NCBI GenBank assembly: GCA_038253945.1
Contig: JBBSGR010000010.1
Span: forward strand, 31,528-95,527
Source of the DNA: JBBRYW01 sp038253945
Lineage (GTDB): Bacteria; Actinomycetota; Thermoleophilia; Gaiellales; Gaiellaceae
DNA length: 64,000 nt
Direction of reading: 5' to 3'
Of this stretch, positions 17,368 through 25,210 are shown in pieces; position 1 is the stretch's first letter; each line of letters begins with the position of its first letter. Made by a program: the position numbers and the translations under genes. The notes beneath the pieces are model-generated. The model ran no database searches and had not been told where the DNA came from. It worked only from the letters and a program-made list of their open reading frames with translations.

Positions 17368-19050
17368 ATGGAAGCGAAGCACGACGTACTCGTCGTCGGG
17401 GCCGGCTGCGCGGGCATGCGCGCGGCCATCGAGGCCCACGACGCGGGCGCCGACGTCGCACTCATCTCGAAGATCCACCCGGTACGCAGCCACTCCGGCG
17501 CGGCGGAGGGTGGGATCAACGCCGCTCTCGGCAACGCGTCGGAGGACGACCCCGAGAAGCACGCGTTCGACACGGTGAAGGGCTCCGACTTTCTCGGCGA
17601 CCAGAACGCGATCCAGATCCTCTGCGACGAGGCGCCGGAGGACGTCTACCAGCTGGAGCGCTGGGGCGCCGTCTTCTCGCGCACCGAGGACGGCCGCATT
17701 GCGCAACGGCCGTTCGGCGCCGCCGGCGAGCCGCGCACGGCGTACGCGGCAGACATCACGGGCCACGTCCTCGTTCACGTCCTGTACGAGCAGATGATGA
17801 GGCGGGAGCTGCAGACCTACGAGGAGTTCTTCGCCTGGAAGCTCGTGGTGAACGACGACCGGTGCCAGGGTGTGATCGCCTGGGACCTCCTGAACGGCGG
17901 CCTCAAGTCGATCGGCGCGAAGACGGTCATTCTCGCCACGGGCGGGGCCGGTCGGCTCTACACCGGCACGACGAACGCCTACGCGTGCACCGGGGACGGC
18001 ATGGCGATGGCCCTCCGCGTCGGTGTGCCGCTCGAGGACATGGAGATGATGCAGTTCCACCCGACGACTCTTGCCCCCACCGGCGTTCTCATCACGGAGG
18101 GGTGCCGCGGCGAGGGCGCCTATCTGCTGAACTCCGAGGGCGACCGCTTCCTCGAGCGCTACGCACCGAACACGATGGAGCTCGCGAGCCGCGACGTCAT
18201 CTCGCGGGCCGAGCAGACAGAGATCGACGAGGGGCGTGGTGTGGACGGCAACGTCCTGCTCGATCTCCGACACCTGGGTGCCGACAAGATCATCGACCGC
18301 CTGCACGGAACGCGCGAGCTCTCGATGGTCTTCGCGGGCGTCGACCCGATCCACGAGCCGATTCCGGTTCGTCCGGGCGCCCACTACCACATGGGCGGCG
18401 TCGACACGGACGTGTGGGGACAGACGAGCCTCACCGGGCTCTATGCGGCCGGGGAGTGTGCCTGCATCTCCGTGCACGGTGCGAATCGTCTGGGCGGCAA
18501 CGCGTTGATGGAGACGATCACCTTCGGCAAGCGAGCAGGCGCGCATGCCGCCGAGTGGGCGCTCTCGCACACGACGGTCGAGGTTCCGCGCTCGCAGGAG
18601 ACGGACGCCGAGCGTCAACTCGGCCGACTGCTCGATCGCACCGAGGGCGAGCGTCCGTGGACGATTCGAGACGAGCTCGCGTCCACGATGCACGAGAACT
18701 TCGGGGTGTTCCGACGGGACGACCAGATGCGGCGTCAGGGAGAGATCATCGCCGGATTGCGGCAACGCTACGAGCGCGTCGTCGTCGAGGACAAGGGCGA
18801 GCTCTTCAACACCGACCTGACGCAGGCGCTCGAGCTCGGGTTCCTGCTCGAGCTCGCCGCCTGCATGATTCCCGCCGGCATCGAGCGCAGGGAGAGCCGC
18901 GGCGCGCACGCGCGACCCGAGGACTATCCGAGCCGCGACGACGCGAGCTTCCTGCGGCACACCCTCGTGAGCTGGCGAGACGGGCAGCCGGAGCTCTCGT
19001 GGGAGCCCGTGACGATGACCAACTGGCAACCCCAGGAGAGGAAGTACTAG
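17368..19050 (+). CDS. sdhA: Succinate dehydrogenase/fumarate reductase flavoprotein subunit
   Basis: The 560-residue FAD subunit that oxidises succinate to fumarate. The dinucleotide motif is VLVVGAGCAGMRAA, the covalent FAD-histidine segment is VRSHSGAAEGGIN, the substrate-binding strand is FHPTTLAPTGVLITEGCRGEG, and HGANRLGGNALMETITFG is the FAD-binding C-terminal motif. ESRGAHARPEDYPSRDD contains the catalytic arginine region. It is the first gene of a three-gene set with the iron-sulfur and HdrB-like subunits, 16 bp before sdhB. The direction (succinate oxidation rather than fumarate reduction) is inferred from the surrounding oxidative TCA genes. Confidence 0.95.
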   Translation: MEAKHDVLVVGAGCAGMRAAIEAHDAGADVALISKIHPVRSHSGAAEGGINAALGNASEDDPEKHAFDTVKGSDFLGDQNAIQILCDEAPEDVYQLERWGAVFSRTEDGRIAQRPFGAAGEPRTAYAADITGHVLVHVLYEQMMRRELQTYEEFFAWKLVVNDDRCQGVIAWDLLNGGLKSIGAKTVILATGGAGRLYTGTTNAYACTGDGMAMALRVGVPLEDMEMMQFHPTTLAPTGVLITEGCRGEGAYLLNSEGDRFLERYAPNTMELASRDVISRAEQTEIDEGRGVDGNVLLDLRHLGADKIIDRLHGTRELSMVFAGVDPIHEPIPVRPGAHYHMGGVDTDVWGQTSLTGLYAAGECACISVHGANRLGGNALMETITFGKRAGAHAAEWALSHTTVEVPRSQETDAERQLGRLLDRTEGERPWTIRDELASTMHENFGVFRRDDQMRRQGEIIAGLRQRYERVVVEDKGELFNTDLTQALELGFLLELAACMIPAGIERRESRGAHARPEDYPSRDDASFLRHTLVSWRDGQPELSWEPVTMTNWQPQERKY

Positions 19051-19066
19051 ACCGGAAGGGGCACTG

Positions 19067-20185
19067 ATGTCCTCGATGCAGCACCTGGCGCCGCGTCCCG
19101 GAAGCGAGACGATGGACGTCAAGCTCAAGATCTGGCGCTACGACTCGCAGACGGGCGAGCGCGCGCTGAAGGAGTACGAGGTGGAGGCGCCCGACTGGGT
19201 GACCCTGCTCGACGTGCTCGACCTGATCAAGGATCGGGTCGACGGCACGCTCTCGTACCGCAAGAGCTGCCGGATGATGATCTGCGGCTCGTGCGGCATG
19301 CGGATGGACGGCGGCGCGGTGCTCGCGTGCAAGACGCGCATGTACGACATCGTCAGAGCCGGGCACGTCCCGGTGATCTCGGCGATGGGGAATCTGCCGA
19401 TCGTCAAGGACCTCGTCGTGGACATGGATCCCTTCTGGGACAAGATCCGGGCGATGAAGCCGTGGCTCCAGCCGGGCTACCACGAGGTGCCCGAGCAGGA
19501 GTTCCGCTTCTCGCAGGAGCAGATGAACCCGATTCACAAGGAGGCGCTCTGCATCATGTGCGGCTGCTGCGTCTCCGAGTGCAACTCGATGGAGTCCGAC
19601 CCCGACTTCCTCGGGCCGGCTGCGCTCGCGAAGGGCTTCCGGTTCGTGGGCGACCCGCGCGACCAGGCGGACATCGAGCGCCTGAACGAGTACAACGGCG
19701 AGCACGGCATCTGGGATTGCACCCGCTGCTACTTCTGCAACGAACGCTGCCCGAAGGGGGTGGATCCGCGCGACTCGATCGCGAAGCTCGGCGCGGAGTC
19801 GATGAAGCGCGGCGTCGACCACGACCTCGGGGCGAAGCACGCGAAGTGGTTCGTCCGCTCTGCGATGACGACCGGATGGCTGCGGGAGACGGAGCTCGTA
19901 CCGAAGACCCAGGGTGTCGTCTCGGCGATCAAGCAGGCGAAGTTCGCGCTCGGGCTCGCGCGCCACGGCAAGGTGCCGATCCCGGTCCCGCCGCACGTAG
20001 CCGAGAACGTGAGCGAGGCAAGGGCGCTTCGCGGCGTCATCGCCGACCAGGGCTTCGACGGCGCCGCGGGGATCGTCCAGGGTGAGCGCGCGCTCGCGCG
20101 CATCGAGCGGACCGACGCGGGCGGCGCAAAGCGCGACATCGCCGAGATCACGCCGGGCAAGGAACCGGCGCCCGCGGGCCACTGA
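19067..20185 (+). CDS. sdhB: Succinate dehydrogenase iron-sulfur subunit with C-terminal extension and an extra cluster cysteine
   Basis: A 372-residue protein, about 120 residues longer than canonical SdhB. Domain 1 binds [2Fe-2S] through CRMMICGSCGMRMDGGAVLAC (about residues 67-87). Domain 2 has the [4Fe-4S] motif CIMCGCCVSEC (about 162) and then CTRCYFCNERCPKG (about 217). The last has cysteine where the standard [3Fe-4S] motif has a non-cysteine residue, so a second [4Fe-4S] cluster is likely. The C-terminal extension (after about 250) resembles the tail of HdrC-type proteins. A strong Shine-Dalgarno GGAAGGGG sits at 19051-19058, and the stop overlaps the next ATG (TGATG). Confidence 0.93.
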   Translation: MSSMQHLAPRPGSETMDVKLKIWRYDSQTGERALKEYEVEAPDWVTLLDVLDLIKDRVDGTLSYRKSCRMMICGSCGMRMDGGAVLACKTRMYDIVRAGHVPVISAMGNLPIVKDLVVDMDPFWDKIRAMKPWLQPGYHEVPEQEFRFSQEQMNPIHKEALCIMCGCCVSECNSMESDPDFLGPAALAKGFRFVGDPRDQADIERLNEYNGEHGIWDCTRCYFCNERCPKGVDPRDSIAKLGAESMKRGVDHDLGAKHAKWFVRSAMTTGWLRETELVPKTQGVVSAIKQAKFALGLARHGKVPIPVPPHVAENVSEARALRGVIADQGFDGAAGIVQGERALARIERTDAGGAKRDIAEITPGKEPAPAGH

Positions 20186-21072
20186 TGCAGAAGGTCGCGT
20201 ACTACAAGGGCTGCCTGGCGTCGCTCTCGGCGAAGGAGCTGGACACATCGACGAAGGCGCTCGCGCCGCGCGTCGGCCTCGAGCTGGAGGAGCTCGAGTC
20301 GGTCACCTGCTGCGGCGCCGGCGACATCCACGAGGCAGAGCCGGACTACTACCTCCACCTGAACGCTCGCATCCTCGCCTACGCCGAGGCGACTGGCGCC
20401 GACACGCTGATGACTGTCTGCAATGTCTGCACGCTCAACCTGCGGCAGGCGAACTTCCAGCTGCAGAACGACGACGCGTTGCGGGCGCGCGTCAACCGGA
20501 ACCTCGAGACCGTCGGCGTGCCGGCCTACGACGGCGGCGTCGAGGTCAAGCACCTGCTGTGGCTGATCGCGGAGGGCGACGGCTACGAGCGGCTGAAGGA
20601 GACGGCCCACCGCGGGCTCAAGGGCCTCCGGGTCGCGCCGTTCTACGGCTGCCAGATCCTGCGGCCGTCGAAGCTCCTCGGTTTCGAGGATCCCGACCGG
20701 CCCTGGTCGCTCGAGGCGATCATCGAGGCCTGCGGCGGCGAGGCAATCGACTATCCGGCAAAGATCAAGTGCTGCGGCTTCCCGATCATCCAGGCCCGCG
20801 AGGAGACGGCCCTCGGTGAGCTGATCCAGCCAATCGAGCAGGCGATGGAGGCCGGCGCCGACGTGATGGTGACGCCGTGCCCGCTGTGCCATCTTTCGCT
20901 CGATGCGTGGCAGTCGAAGCTGCGCGATACGACCGGCAAGGATTTCGCGATGCCGATCCTGCACCTCTCCCAGCTGATCGGTGTTGCGGCGGGAATCGAG
21001 GAGTCGGAGCTGAAGTTCAAGCGGCACGTCGTCTCGGTCCGGCCCGTGCTCGAGAAGCTCGACGTCATTTAA
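20185..21072 (+). CDS. HdrB-like CCG-domain subunit of a type-E-like succinate:quinone oxidoreductase
   Basis: A 295-residue protein with two cysteine-rich CCG domains. The first is YYKGCLAS, then VTCCGAGD, then VCNVCTLN; the second is FYGCQILRPSK, then KCCGFP, then CPLCHLSLD. Such domains bind iron-sulfur clusters in heterodisulfide reductase HdrB and in the SdhE/SdhC subunit of non-classical succinate dehydrogenases. There they replace the haem-binding SdhC/SdhD membrane anchors, and no such anchor gene is present here. It overlaps sdhB by 1 bp. It probably passes electrons from the FeS subunit to the quinone pool at the membrane surface, though the exact acceptor is not shown by sequence. 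Confidence 0.9.
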   Translation: MQKVAYYKGCLASLSAKELDTSTKALAPRVGLELEELESVTCCGAGDIHEAEPDYYLHLNARILAYAEATGADTLMTVCNVCTLNLRQANFQLQNDDALRARVNRNLETVGVPAYDGGVEVKHLLWLIAEGDGYERLKETAHRGLKGLRVAPFYGCQILRPSKLLGFEDPDRPWSLEAIIEACGGEAIDYPAKIKCCGFPIIQAREETALGELIQPIEQAMEAGADVMVTPCPLCHLSLDAWQSKLRDTTGKDFAMPILHLSQLIGVAAGIEESELKFKRHVVSVRPVLEKLDVI

Positions 21073-21076
21073 GGGC

Positions 21077-21943
21077 CTGTCCCGAAAGTCGACCAGGGCG
21101 CCCGACACGCGCTCGGCGGCGCGACTGGTCGCGGCCGGCCTCGGGCTCGCGGCGGGCGCTGCTGTCGGCTGGGGCTGGTTCGAGGCGGGCTGGGTGCGGT
21201 TGAGCTCGGTCCGAGTGCCGCTCCCCGGACTGCCGCCCGAGCTCGAAGGCCTGCGGATCGTCCACCTGTCGGACTTCCACCTCGGCGCCGCATCCCGTGG
21301 AGCACGCGCGGCCGAGCGCGCGGTCGAGTGGGCGGTCGAGCGGGCGCCGGATCTCGTGCTCGTCACGGGTGACCTGCTGTCGCGCCGGCGCGGTGAGAGG
21401 CGCTTGCGCGAGCTGCTGGCTCGCCTGCCGCACTGCTACGCGATCCTCGGAAACCATGACTTTGCGATCAGCCGTGACCCGTTTTCGCAGGAGACGGCCC
21501 TTCATGACCTCGAAGGCGCCACTCTCTTGGCGGACGACGGCGTCACACTGCAGCTGCGAGGCAGGCGGGTCTACATCGCGGGCTCCGACCCGCGCGCTCG
21601 GTTCCGGCGGCGGCGCACGCAACCCGAGGAGCTGGTGAGCCCTGACGCCGACCTTCAAATCCTGCTGCTCCACTACCCGAAGGAGGCGCAGCGGCTGCCG
21701 CCGGGCGCGTTCGACCTGATCCTCGCCGGGCACATGCACGACGGGCAGATCGCACTGCCCTACCCGGGTGGAAAGCTGCGGCTCGCGCACTTGCGGCCGG
21801 CCTACTGGCATGGGCTCTACCGCGTGCCGGGCGGCGTGCTCCACGTCTCCGCGGGGCTCGGGACGACCTTCGTCCCGTTCCGTTTCTTCGCGCGGCCCGA
21901 GGCAACCGAGCTCGTGCTGGAGCAACTGGACCGAACGGGTTGA
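21077..21943 (+). CDS. Membrane-anchored metallophosphoesterase (YaeI-like)
   Basis: A calcineurin-like phosphoesterase with the full metal-site series: HLSDFHLG, VTGDLLS, ILGNHDF and LAGHMHDGQ. The first ATG/GTG/TTG in frame is GTG 21194 (VRLSSVRVPLPG). The frame stays open upstream and encodes a well-formed membrane helix, RLVAAGLGLAAGAAVGWGWF, as in most YaeI-type enzymes. The only plausible start before it is CTG at 21077, 4 bp after the HdrB-like stop and its AAGGG. The longer form gives 288 residues, normal for the family. YaeI homologues hydrolyse phosphodiester bonds (UDP-2,3-diacylglucosamine-type or lipid substrates), but the substrate here is unknown. Confidence 0.82.
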   Translation: MSRKSTRAPDTRSAARLVAAGLGLAAGAAVGWGWFEAGWVRLSSVRVPLPGLPPELEGLRIVHLSDFHLGAASRGARAAERAVEWAVERAPDLVLVTGDLLSRRRGERRLRELLARLPHCYAILGNHDFAISRDPFSQETALHDLEGATLLADDGVTLQLRGRRVYIAGSDPRARFRRRRTQPEELVSPDADLQILLLHYPKEAQRLPPGAFDLILAGHMHDGQIALPYPGGKLRLAHLRPAYWHGLYRVPGGVLHVSAGLGTTFVPFRFFARPEATELVLEQLDRTG

Positions 21944-22041
21944 AGCGATCGCAACCTGCGGCGGCAGCTAGGGGTTTCCCCGAAGCGGTTTGAGCGTCAG
22001 AAGCTCACACTCGCCAGATGGGAATCGACAGAAGGAGGCAG

Positions 22042-22497
22042 ATGATGCGCGCAATGTTCCTCGCGCTCGGCTTGGCTCTCGCTGCGGCGGCGATCGCATC
22101 CGGCACGGCGACCGCAAGCTCGCAGCTCACCAAGCAGCAGTACATCGGGAAGGCCGACGCGATCTGCTCGTCCGCGTCTGCGCAGGTTCGCAAGCTCGGG
22201 AGGGCCAACTCGCGCTCGAAGGTCGCGTCGATCGGCGGCAAGTGGCTGGCGATCGACCGGCGGGCACTCGCGGCCGTGCGGCAGTTGGCTCCTCCGTCGT
22301 CCGATCGAGCTACCATCGCCAACGCCATCCATCTCGCCGACATCGCGATCAACAAGGGCATCGCGGGCGTGATCGAGGCGGCCAAGTCCGGCAACGGCGC
22401 CTCCTACAACGCCGCGGCCAGGCGGGCGAGCGCACTGATCAACAAGGCGCACGCGGCCGCTCGCGCATATGGCTTCTCGGCCTGCGCGCGGTGGTGA
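22042..22497 (+). CDS. Small secreted protein of unknown function
   Basis: A 151-residue protein starting MMRAMFLALGLALAAAAIAS, a clear signal peptide; the mature form begins near ATASSQLTKQQYIGKADAIC. A strong Shine-Dalgarno AAGGAGG at 22032-22038 supports ATG 22042 over an in-frame ATG at 22018. The rest is alpha-helical, with one cysteine near the start (DAICSS) and one at the end (SACARW), probably joined by a disulfide. Similar small helical secreted proteins with a Y-x2-K-A-D-x-I-C opening are frequent in actinobacteria and have no assigned function. Confidence 0.7.
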   Translation: MMRAMFLALGLALAAAAIASGTATASSQLTKQQYIGKADAICSSASAQVRKLGRANSRSKVASIGGKWLAIDRRALAAVRQLAPPSSDRATIANAIHLADIAINKGIAGVIEAAKSGNGASYNAAARRASALINKAHAAARAYGFSACARW

Positions 22498-22585
22498 ACC
22501 GCGGGGAGGATTGGTTCGACGCAGAGCCCGAAGGGCTGCACCTCGCTCCGGAAGGTGGCCGGTCTCCGAGTAACCTGCGTCAACC

Positions 22586-23272
22586 GTGCGAAAGGCCGCC
22601 GTCGCCTGTTTGCTCGCAGCCACGCTCGCGGCGGTGCTGACCGCGGCCGTAAGCGCGACGCCGCCCGCGAAAACGGCGCGGTTCGGCGCAATCGTCTCGG
22701 TATCGGTCAAGCGAGCTTGGATCGCCAGGGGAACGAATCTCGAGAACGGGTGCTCGACGACCGAGCGGAGCTCGGGCAACGAAGAGCTTGTCTTTCGAAG
22801 TCGCCACGCGACCACGGTCCGGGTGACGCGGACAAGCAAGGGACCGGCCTTTTCGGGCGTAGTGGGCAGCCTCGCGGGCCACTTCACGAGCGCGGGAAGC
22901 ACCACGCGGGATCCGAGCGACTGCAGTCCGTCCGCGCAGATCGCCGACTGTCTGGGACCGGGGTTCAGCTTTGCGGCAGGGCGTCTCGAGTTGCAACCTG
23001 TCGCGCCCGGCCGCCTAGCACTGACCGGCTTCGAGCACGAAGGCGAGATCCCGCTTCGCTGCATTCCCGCGGAGGCGACGGGCTCCGAGGACGCGCCGCT
23101 CGGCGCGGTTACCGGCTCGCTCGACGAGCGCAGGCTCTTCGTGACCGCCGCGAGGACGCTGACCGTCACCGGCAGCGTCAGTCGCCTCGTTCAGCTCGCC
23201 GGCGATGCGACGGGCCAGGTCCAGGAGGAGGTGAAATGGAAGCTCACGCTCCGGCGCCTTCCCAGGCGGTGA
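22586..23272 (+). CDS. Secreted protein of unknown function
   Basis: A 228-residue protein from a GTG. It has a signal peptide (RKAAVACLLAATLAAVLTAA) and a mature beta-rich domain containing four cysteines in the pattern ENGCST, SDCSPS, ADCLGPG and LRCIPA. No known motif was recognised. Its last 37 bases overlap the acetyltransferase-like gene, so the two are co-transcribed. The codon pattern is strongly GC3-rich throughout, supporting a true gene. Confidence 0.62.
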   Translation: MRKAAVACLLAATLAAVLTAAVSATPPAKTARFGAIVSVSVKRAWIARGTNLENGCSTTERSSGNEELVFRSRHATTVRVTRTSKGPAFSGVVGSLAGHFTSAGSTTRDPSDCSPSAQIADCLGPGFSFAAGRLELQPVAPGRLALTGFEHEGEIPLRCIPAEATGSEDAPLGAVTGSLDERRLFVTAARTLTVTGSVSRLVQLAGDATGQVQEEVKWKLTLRRLPRR

Positions 23273-23886
23273 CGCAGCGCATCGTCGGGCTCACGGGGGC
23301 CACGCTCGAGCGAGCTCCCTCCGTCTGCCACGCATGTGCCTGGTGGCAGTCCCGCTCCGGTCGCACGGCCGACAAGCAGCGCTGGATCGAGAGGGCCGAG
23401 GACGGCTGGGGCGCCTGGGGTGCCGTCTACCGCGACGACGACGGCCGCGTGCTGGGCTCGATGCAGTACGGGCCGGCGGCGCTGTTTCCGCGCGCCGCGG
23501 AGCTCCCAGCGGGGCCGCCCTCCGACGACGCGGCGCTCGTAACATGCGCATACCTCGTCGACCGGTCCAGCCCGTGGGTGCTCCAGTCGCTCTTCCTCAC
23601 CGCTATCGGCGATGCGAAAGACCGGGGTGCGAAGGCGCTCGAGACGTTCGCGTTCCGCTACGGGGAGGGCGAGTCGGCGTACGCGCGGTTCGAGGTACAC
23701 AAGACGATCTTCCCGTGCGACTTCCTCGCCGACTTCGGCTTTCGGACGATGCGCTCCGCGGGGCGGGTGGAGCTGGCGCGGCTCGATCTCGGTGGCTTGC
23801 AGCCGGTGGCCGAGGGCAAGCGCGAGCGGGTGCTCCGCGTCGTCAAGGAAGCCCTTGTGCCGGCCCCGGTGCCGCAGCGGCCGTAG
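23236..23886 (+). CDS. GNAT-like acetyltransferase domain protein
   Basis: A 216-residue protein from ATG 23236, which has an unusually strong Shine-Dalgarno (AGGAGGAGG, 23223-23231). It opens IVGLTGATLERAPSVCHACAWWQSR, with a CxxC pair. A central part VYRDDDGRVLGSMQYGPA looks like the GNAT beta strands 2-3, and LVTCAYLVDRSSPWVLQSLF with GDAKDRGAKALETFAF fits the acetyl-CoA-binding strand-helix region. A GNAT fold is inferred from this layout, without a clear Q/R-x-x-G-x-G/A motif. The CHAC pair near the N-terminus is unusual for GNAT enzymes and may bind metal. Substrate unknown. Confidence 0.68.
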   Translation: MEAHAPAPSQAVTQRIVGLTGATLERAPSVCHACAWWQSRSGRTADKQRWIERAEDGWGAWGAVYRDDDGRVLGSMQYGPAALFPRAAELPAGPPSDDAALVTCAYLVDRSSPWVLQSLFLTAIGDAKDRGAKALETFAFRYGEGESAYARFEVHKTIFPCDFLADFGFRTMRSAGRVELARLDLGGLQPVAEGKRERVLRVVKEALVPAPVPQRP

Positions 23887-23935
23887 TCTCGCGGGTCATC
23901 TTGCGGGCGTCTCGTTCGAGCTTCATGCTCCGGCC

Positions 23936-24040
23936 GTGAGCGAGCAGAACGATGGTGTACCGCTGAGTCCGGAGGACGTCAACGCGATCATGTTGATGCT
24001 GATGAAGCTGGACGCTACGCTGGAGCGGATCGAGCGCTAG
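23936..24040 (+). CDS. Very small protein, 34 residues, unknown
   Basis: From a GTG at 23936 the frame encodes MSEQNDGVPLSPEDVNAI followed by a short amphipathic helix MLMLMKLDATLERIER. It ends 12 bp before another small gene, whose Shine-Dalgarno follows the stop directly. The AT-richer, non-random helical pattern and tight spacing suggest a real pair of small proteins, but no homologue is recognised. Confidence 0.4.
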   Translation: MSEQNDGVPLSPEDVNAIMLMLMKLDATLERIER

Positions 24041-24052
24041 AGGACGAGGAAG

Positions 24053-24187
24053 ATGGCGAAGAAGAACCTGAGCCCTGAGCAGCGGGCGGAGCTGCGAGCA
24101 ACGCTCACGGAGGCTCGCCGGGAGCTCCGTGAACTGATCGACCTTCTTGAGTTGCGGCTCGCCGAAGGGAAGCGTGAGATCTCGTGA
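24053..24187 (+). CDS. Very small helical protein, 44 residues, unknown
   Basis: ATG 24053 follows AGGACGAGGA, a good Shine-Dalgarno. The product begins MAKKNLSPEQRAELRATL and continues as one charged amphipathic helix rich in Arg, Glu and Leu with heptad-like spacing (LRELIDLLELRLAEGKREI), probably a coiled coil. It is too short for an enzyme; a protein-protein adaptor is possible. It converges on asd, whose 3' end is at 24260. Confidence 0.5.
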   Translation: MAKKNLSPEQRAELRATLTEARRELRELIDLLELRLAEGKREIS

Positions 24188-24259
24188 CAGGGCTGTGACT
24201 GAGCGGCGAGCCAGCGCGACTTTGGGCGGCGGGGCGGACCGGCGAGCAAAAGCTGAGGG

Positions 24260-25210
24260 TCAGGCGGCGAGCGCGTGCCGCGCGAGGACGCGCTCCGCGA
24301 TCTGTAATGCGTTCAGCGCCGCGCCCTTGCGCAGGTTGTCGCACACGACGAAGAAAGCGAGCCCACGGGGCTCGGTCGTGTCCCGCCGGATTCGACCGAC
24401 GAGCACCTCGTCGCGGCCGACCGCGTCCCGCGGCGTCGGGTAGGGCTCGATCACGCGCACGCTCGGCGCCGCCGCAAGCACGTCTCGAGCCCGCTCCGGC
24501 GAGAGCGGCTCTACCGTCTCGACCCAAACCGCCTGCGCATGGCCGACGAGGACCGGCACGCGCACGCACGTTGCCTGCAGCGGCAGGGCTGGCAACTCGA
24601 GAATCTTGCGTGTCTCGGCTCGCAGCTTCGACTCCTCGTCGGACTCGTCCCCCTCGAAGTCCCAGTCCATTGTCACGTTGCCCTCGGCCGGCGCGAGCGC
24701 CCGCAACCTCTCCATGGACTGCAGGCCCGCGCCGGACGCGGACTGGTATGTCGCGAGCCGCACACGATCGAGGCCCGCCGCGTCGTGCAGAGGCTTGAGC
24801 ACACAGACCAGCTGAATTGTGGAGCAGTTCGGATTCGCAATGATCCCTTCGTGCTCGAGTGCGCGGCCGCCGTTCACCTCCGGCACAACGAGAGGAATGC
24901 CGTCGACCAGGCGATAGGCAGACGATTTGTCGACCGCCACGGCCCCGCCCTGAACCGCGTGCGGGACGAGCTCGCGGCTGGCGGACGTGCCGACCGAGAA
25001 CAGGCAGACGTCGAGGTCACCGGCGGAGAGTGCCTCAGGAGTCGCTTCCTCGACGAGTAGCTCCCGGTCGCCATAGGGGAGCCGCTTGCCGGCCGATCGC
25101 GCCGAGGCGAAGAGCCGCACCCGCGAGTAGCCGCGCTCGGCGAGTAGCTCGAGCGTCACCGTACCGACCGCGCCGGTCGCCCCGACGACTCCGAGTCTCG
25201 GCTCAGCCAT
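24260..25210 (-). CDS. asd: Aspartate-semialdehyde dehydrogenase
   Basis: NADPH-dependent reduction of aspartyl phosphate to aspartate semialdehyde, the branch step to lysine/diaminopimelate, methionine and threonine. It begins MAEPRLGVVGATGAVGTVTL (cofactor loop). The catalytic cysteine is in IANPNCSTIQLV, the active-site histidine in RVPVLVGHAQAVWVE, and the substrate region is SASGAGLQSM. The start at 25210 overlaps the lysC stop by 8 bp and is preferred to 25225 because the Rossmann strand then begins at once. The 316 residues are slightly shorter than usual (about 340). It forms a coupled operon with lysC. Confidence 0.95.
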   Translation of the reverse strand: MAEPRLGVVGATGAVGTVTLELLAERGYSRVRLFASARSAGKRLPYGDRELLVEEATPEALSAGDLDVCLFSVGTSASRELVPHAVQGGAVAVDKSSAYRLVDGIPLVVPEVNGGRALEHEGIIANPNCSTIQLVCVLKPLHDAAGLDRVRLATYQSASGAGLQSMERLRALAPAEGNVTMDWDFEGDESDEESKLRAETRKILELPALPLQATCVRVPVLVGHAQAVWVETVEPLSPERARDVLAAAPSVRVIEPYPTPRDAVGRDEVLVGRIRRDTTEPRGLAFFVVCDNLRKGAALNALQIAERVLARHALAA

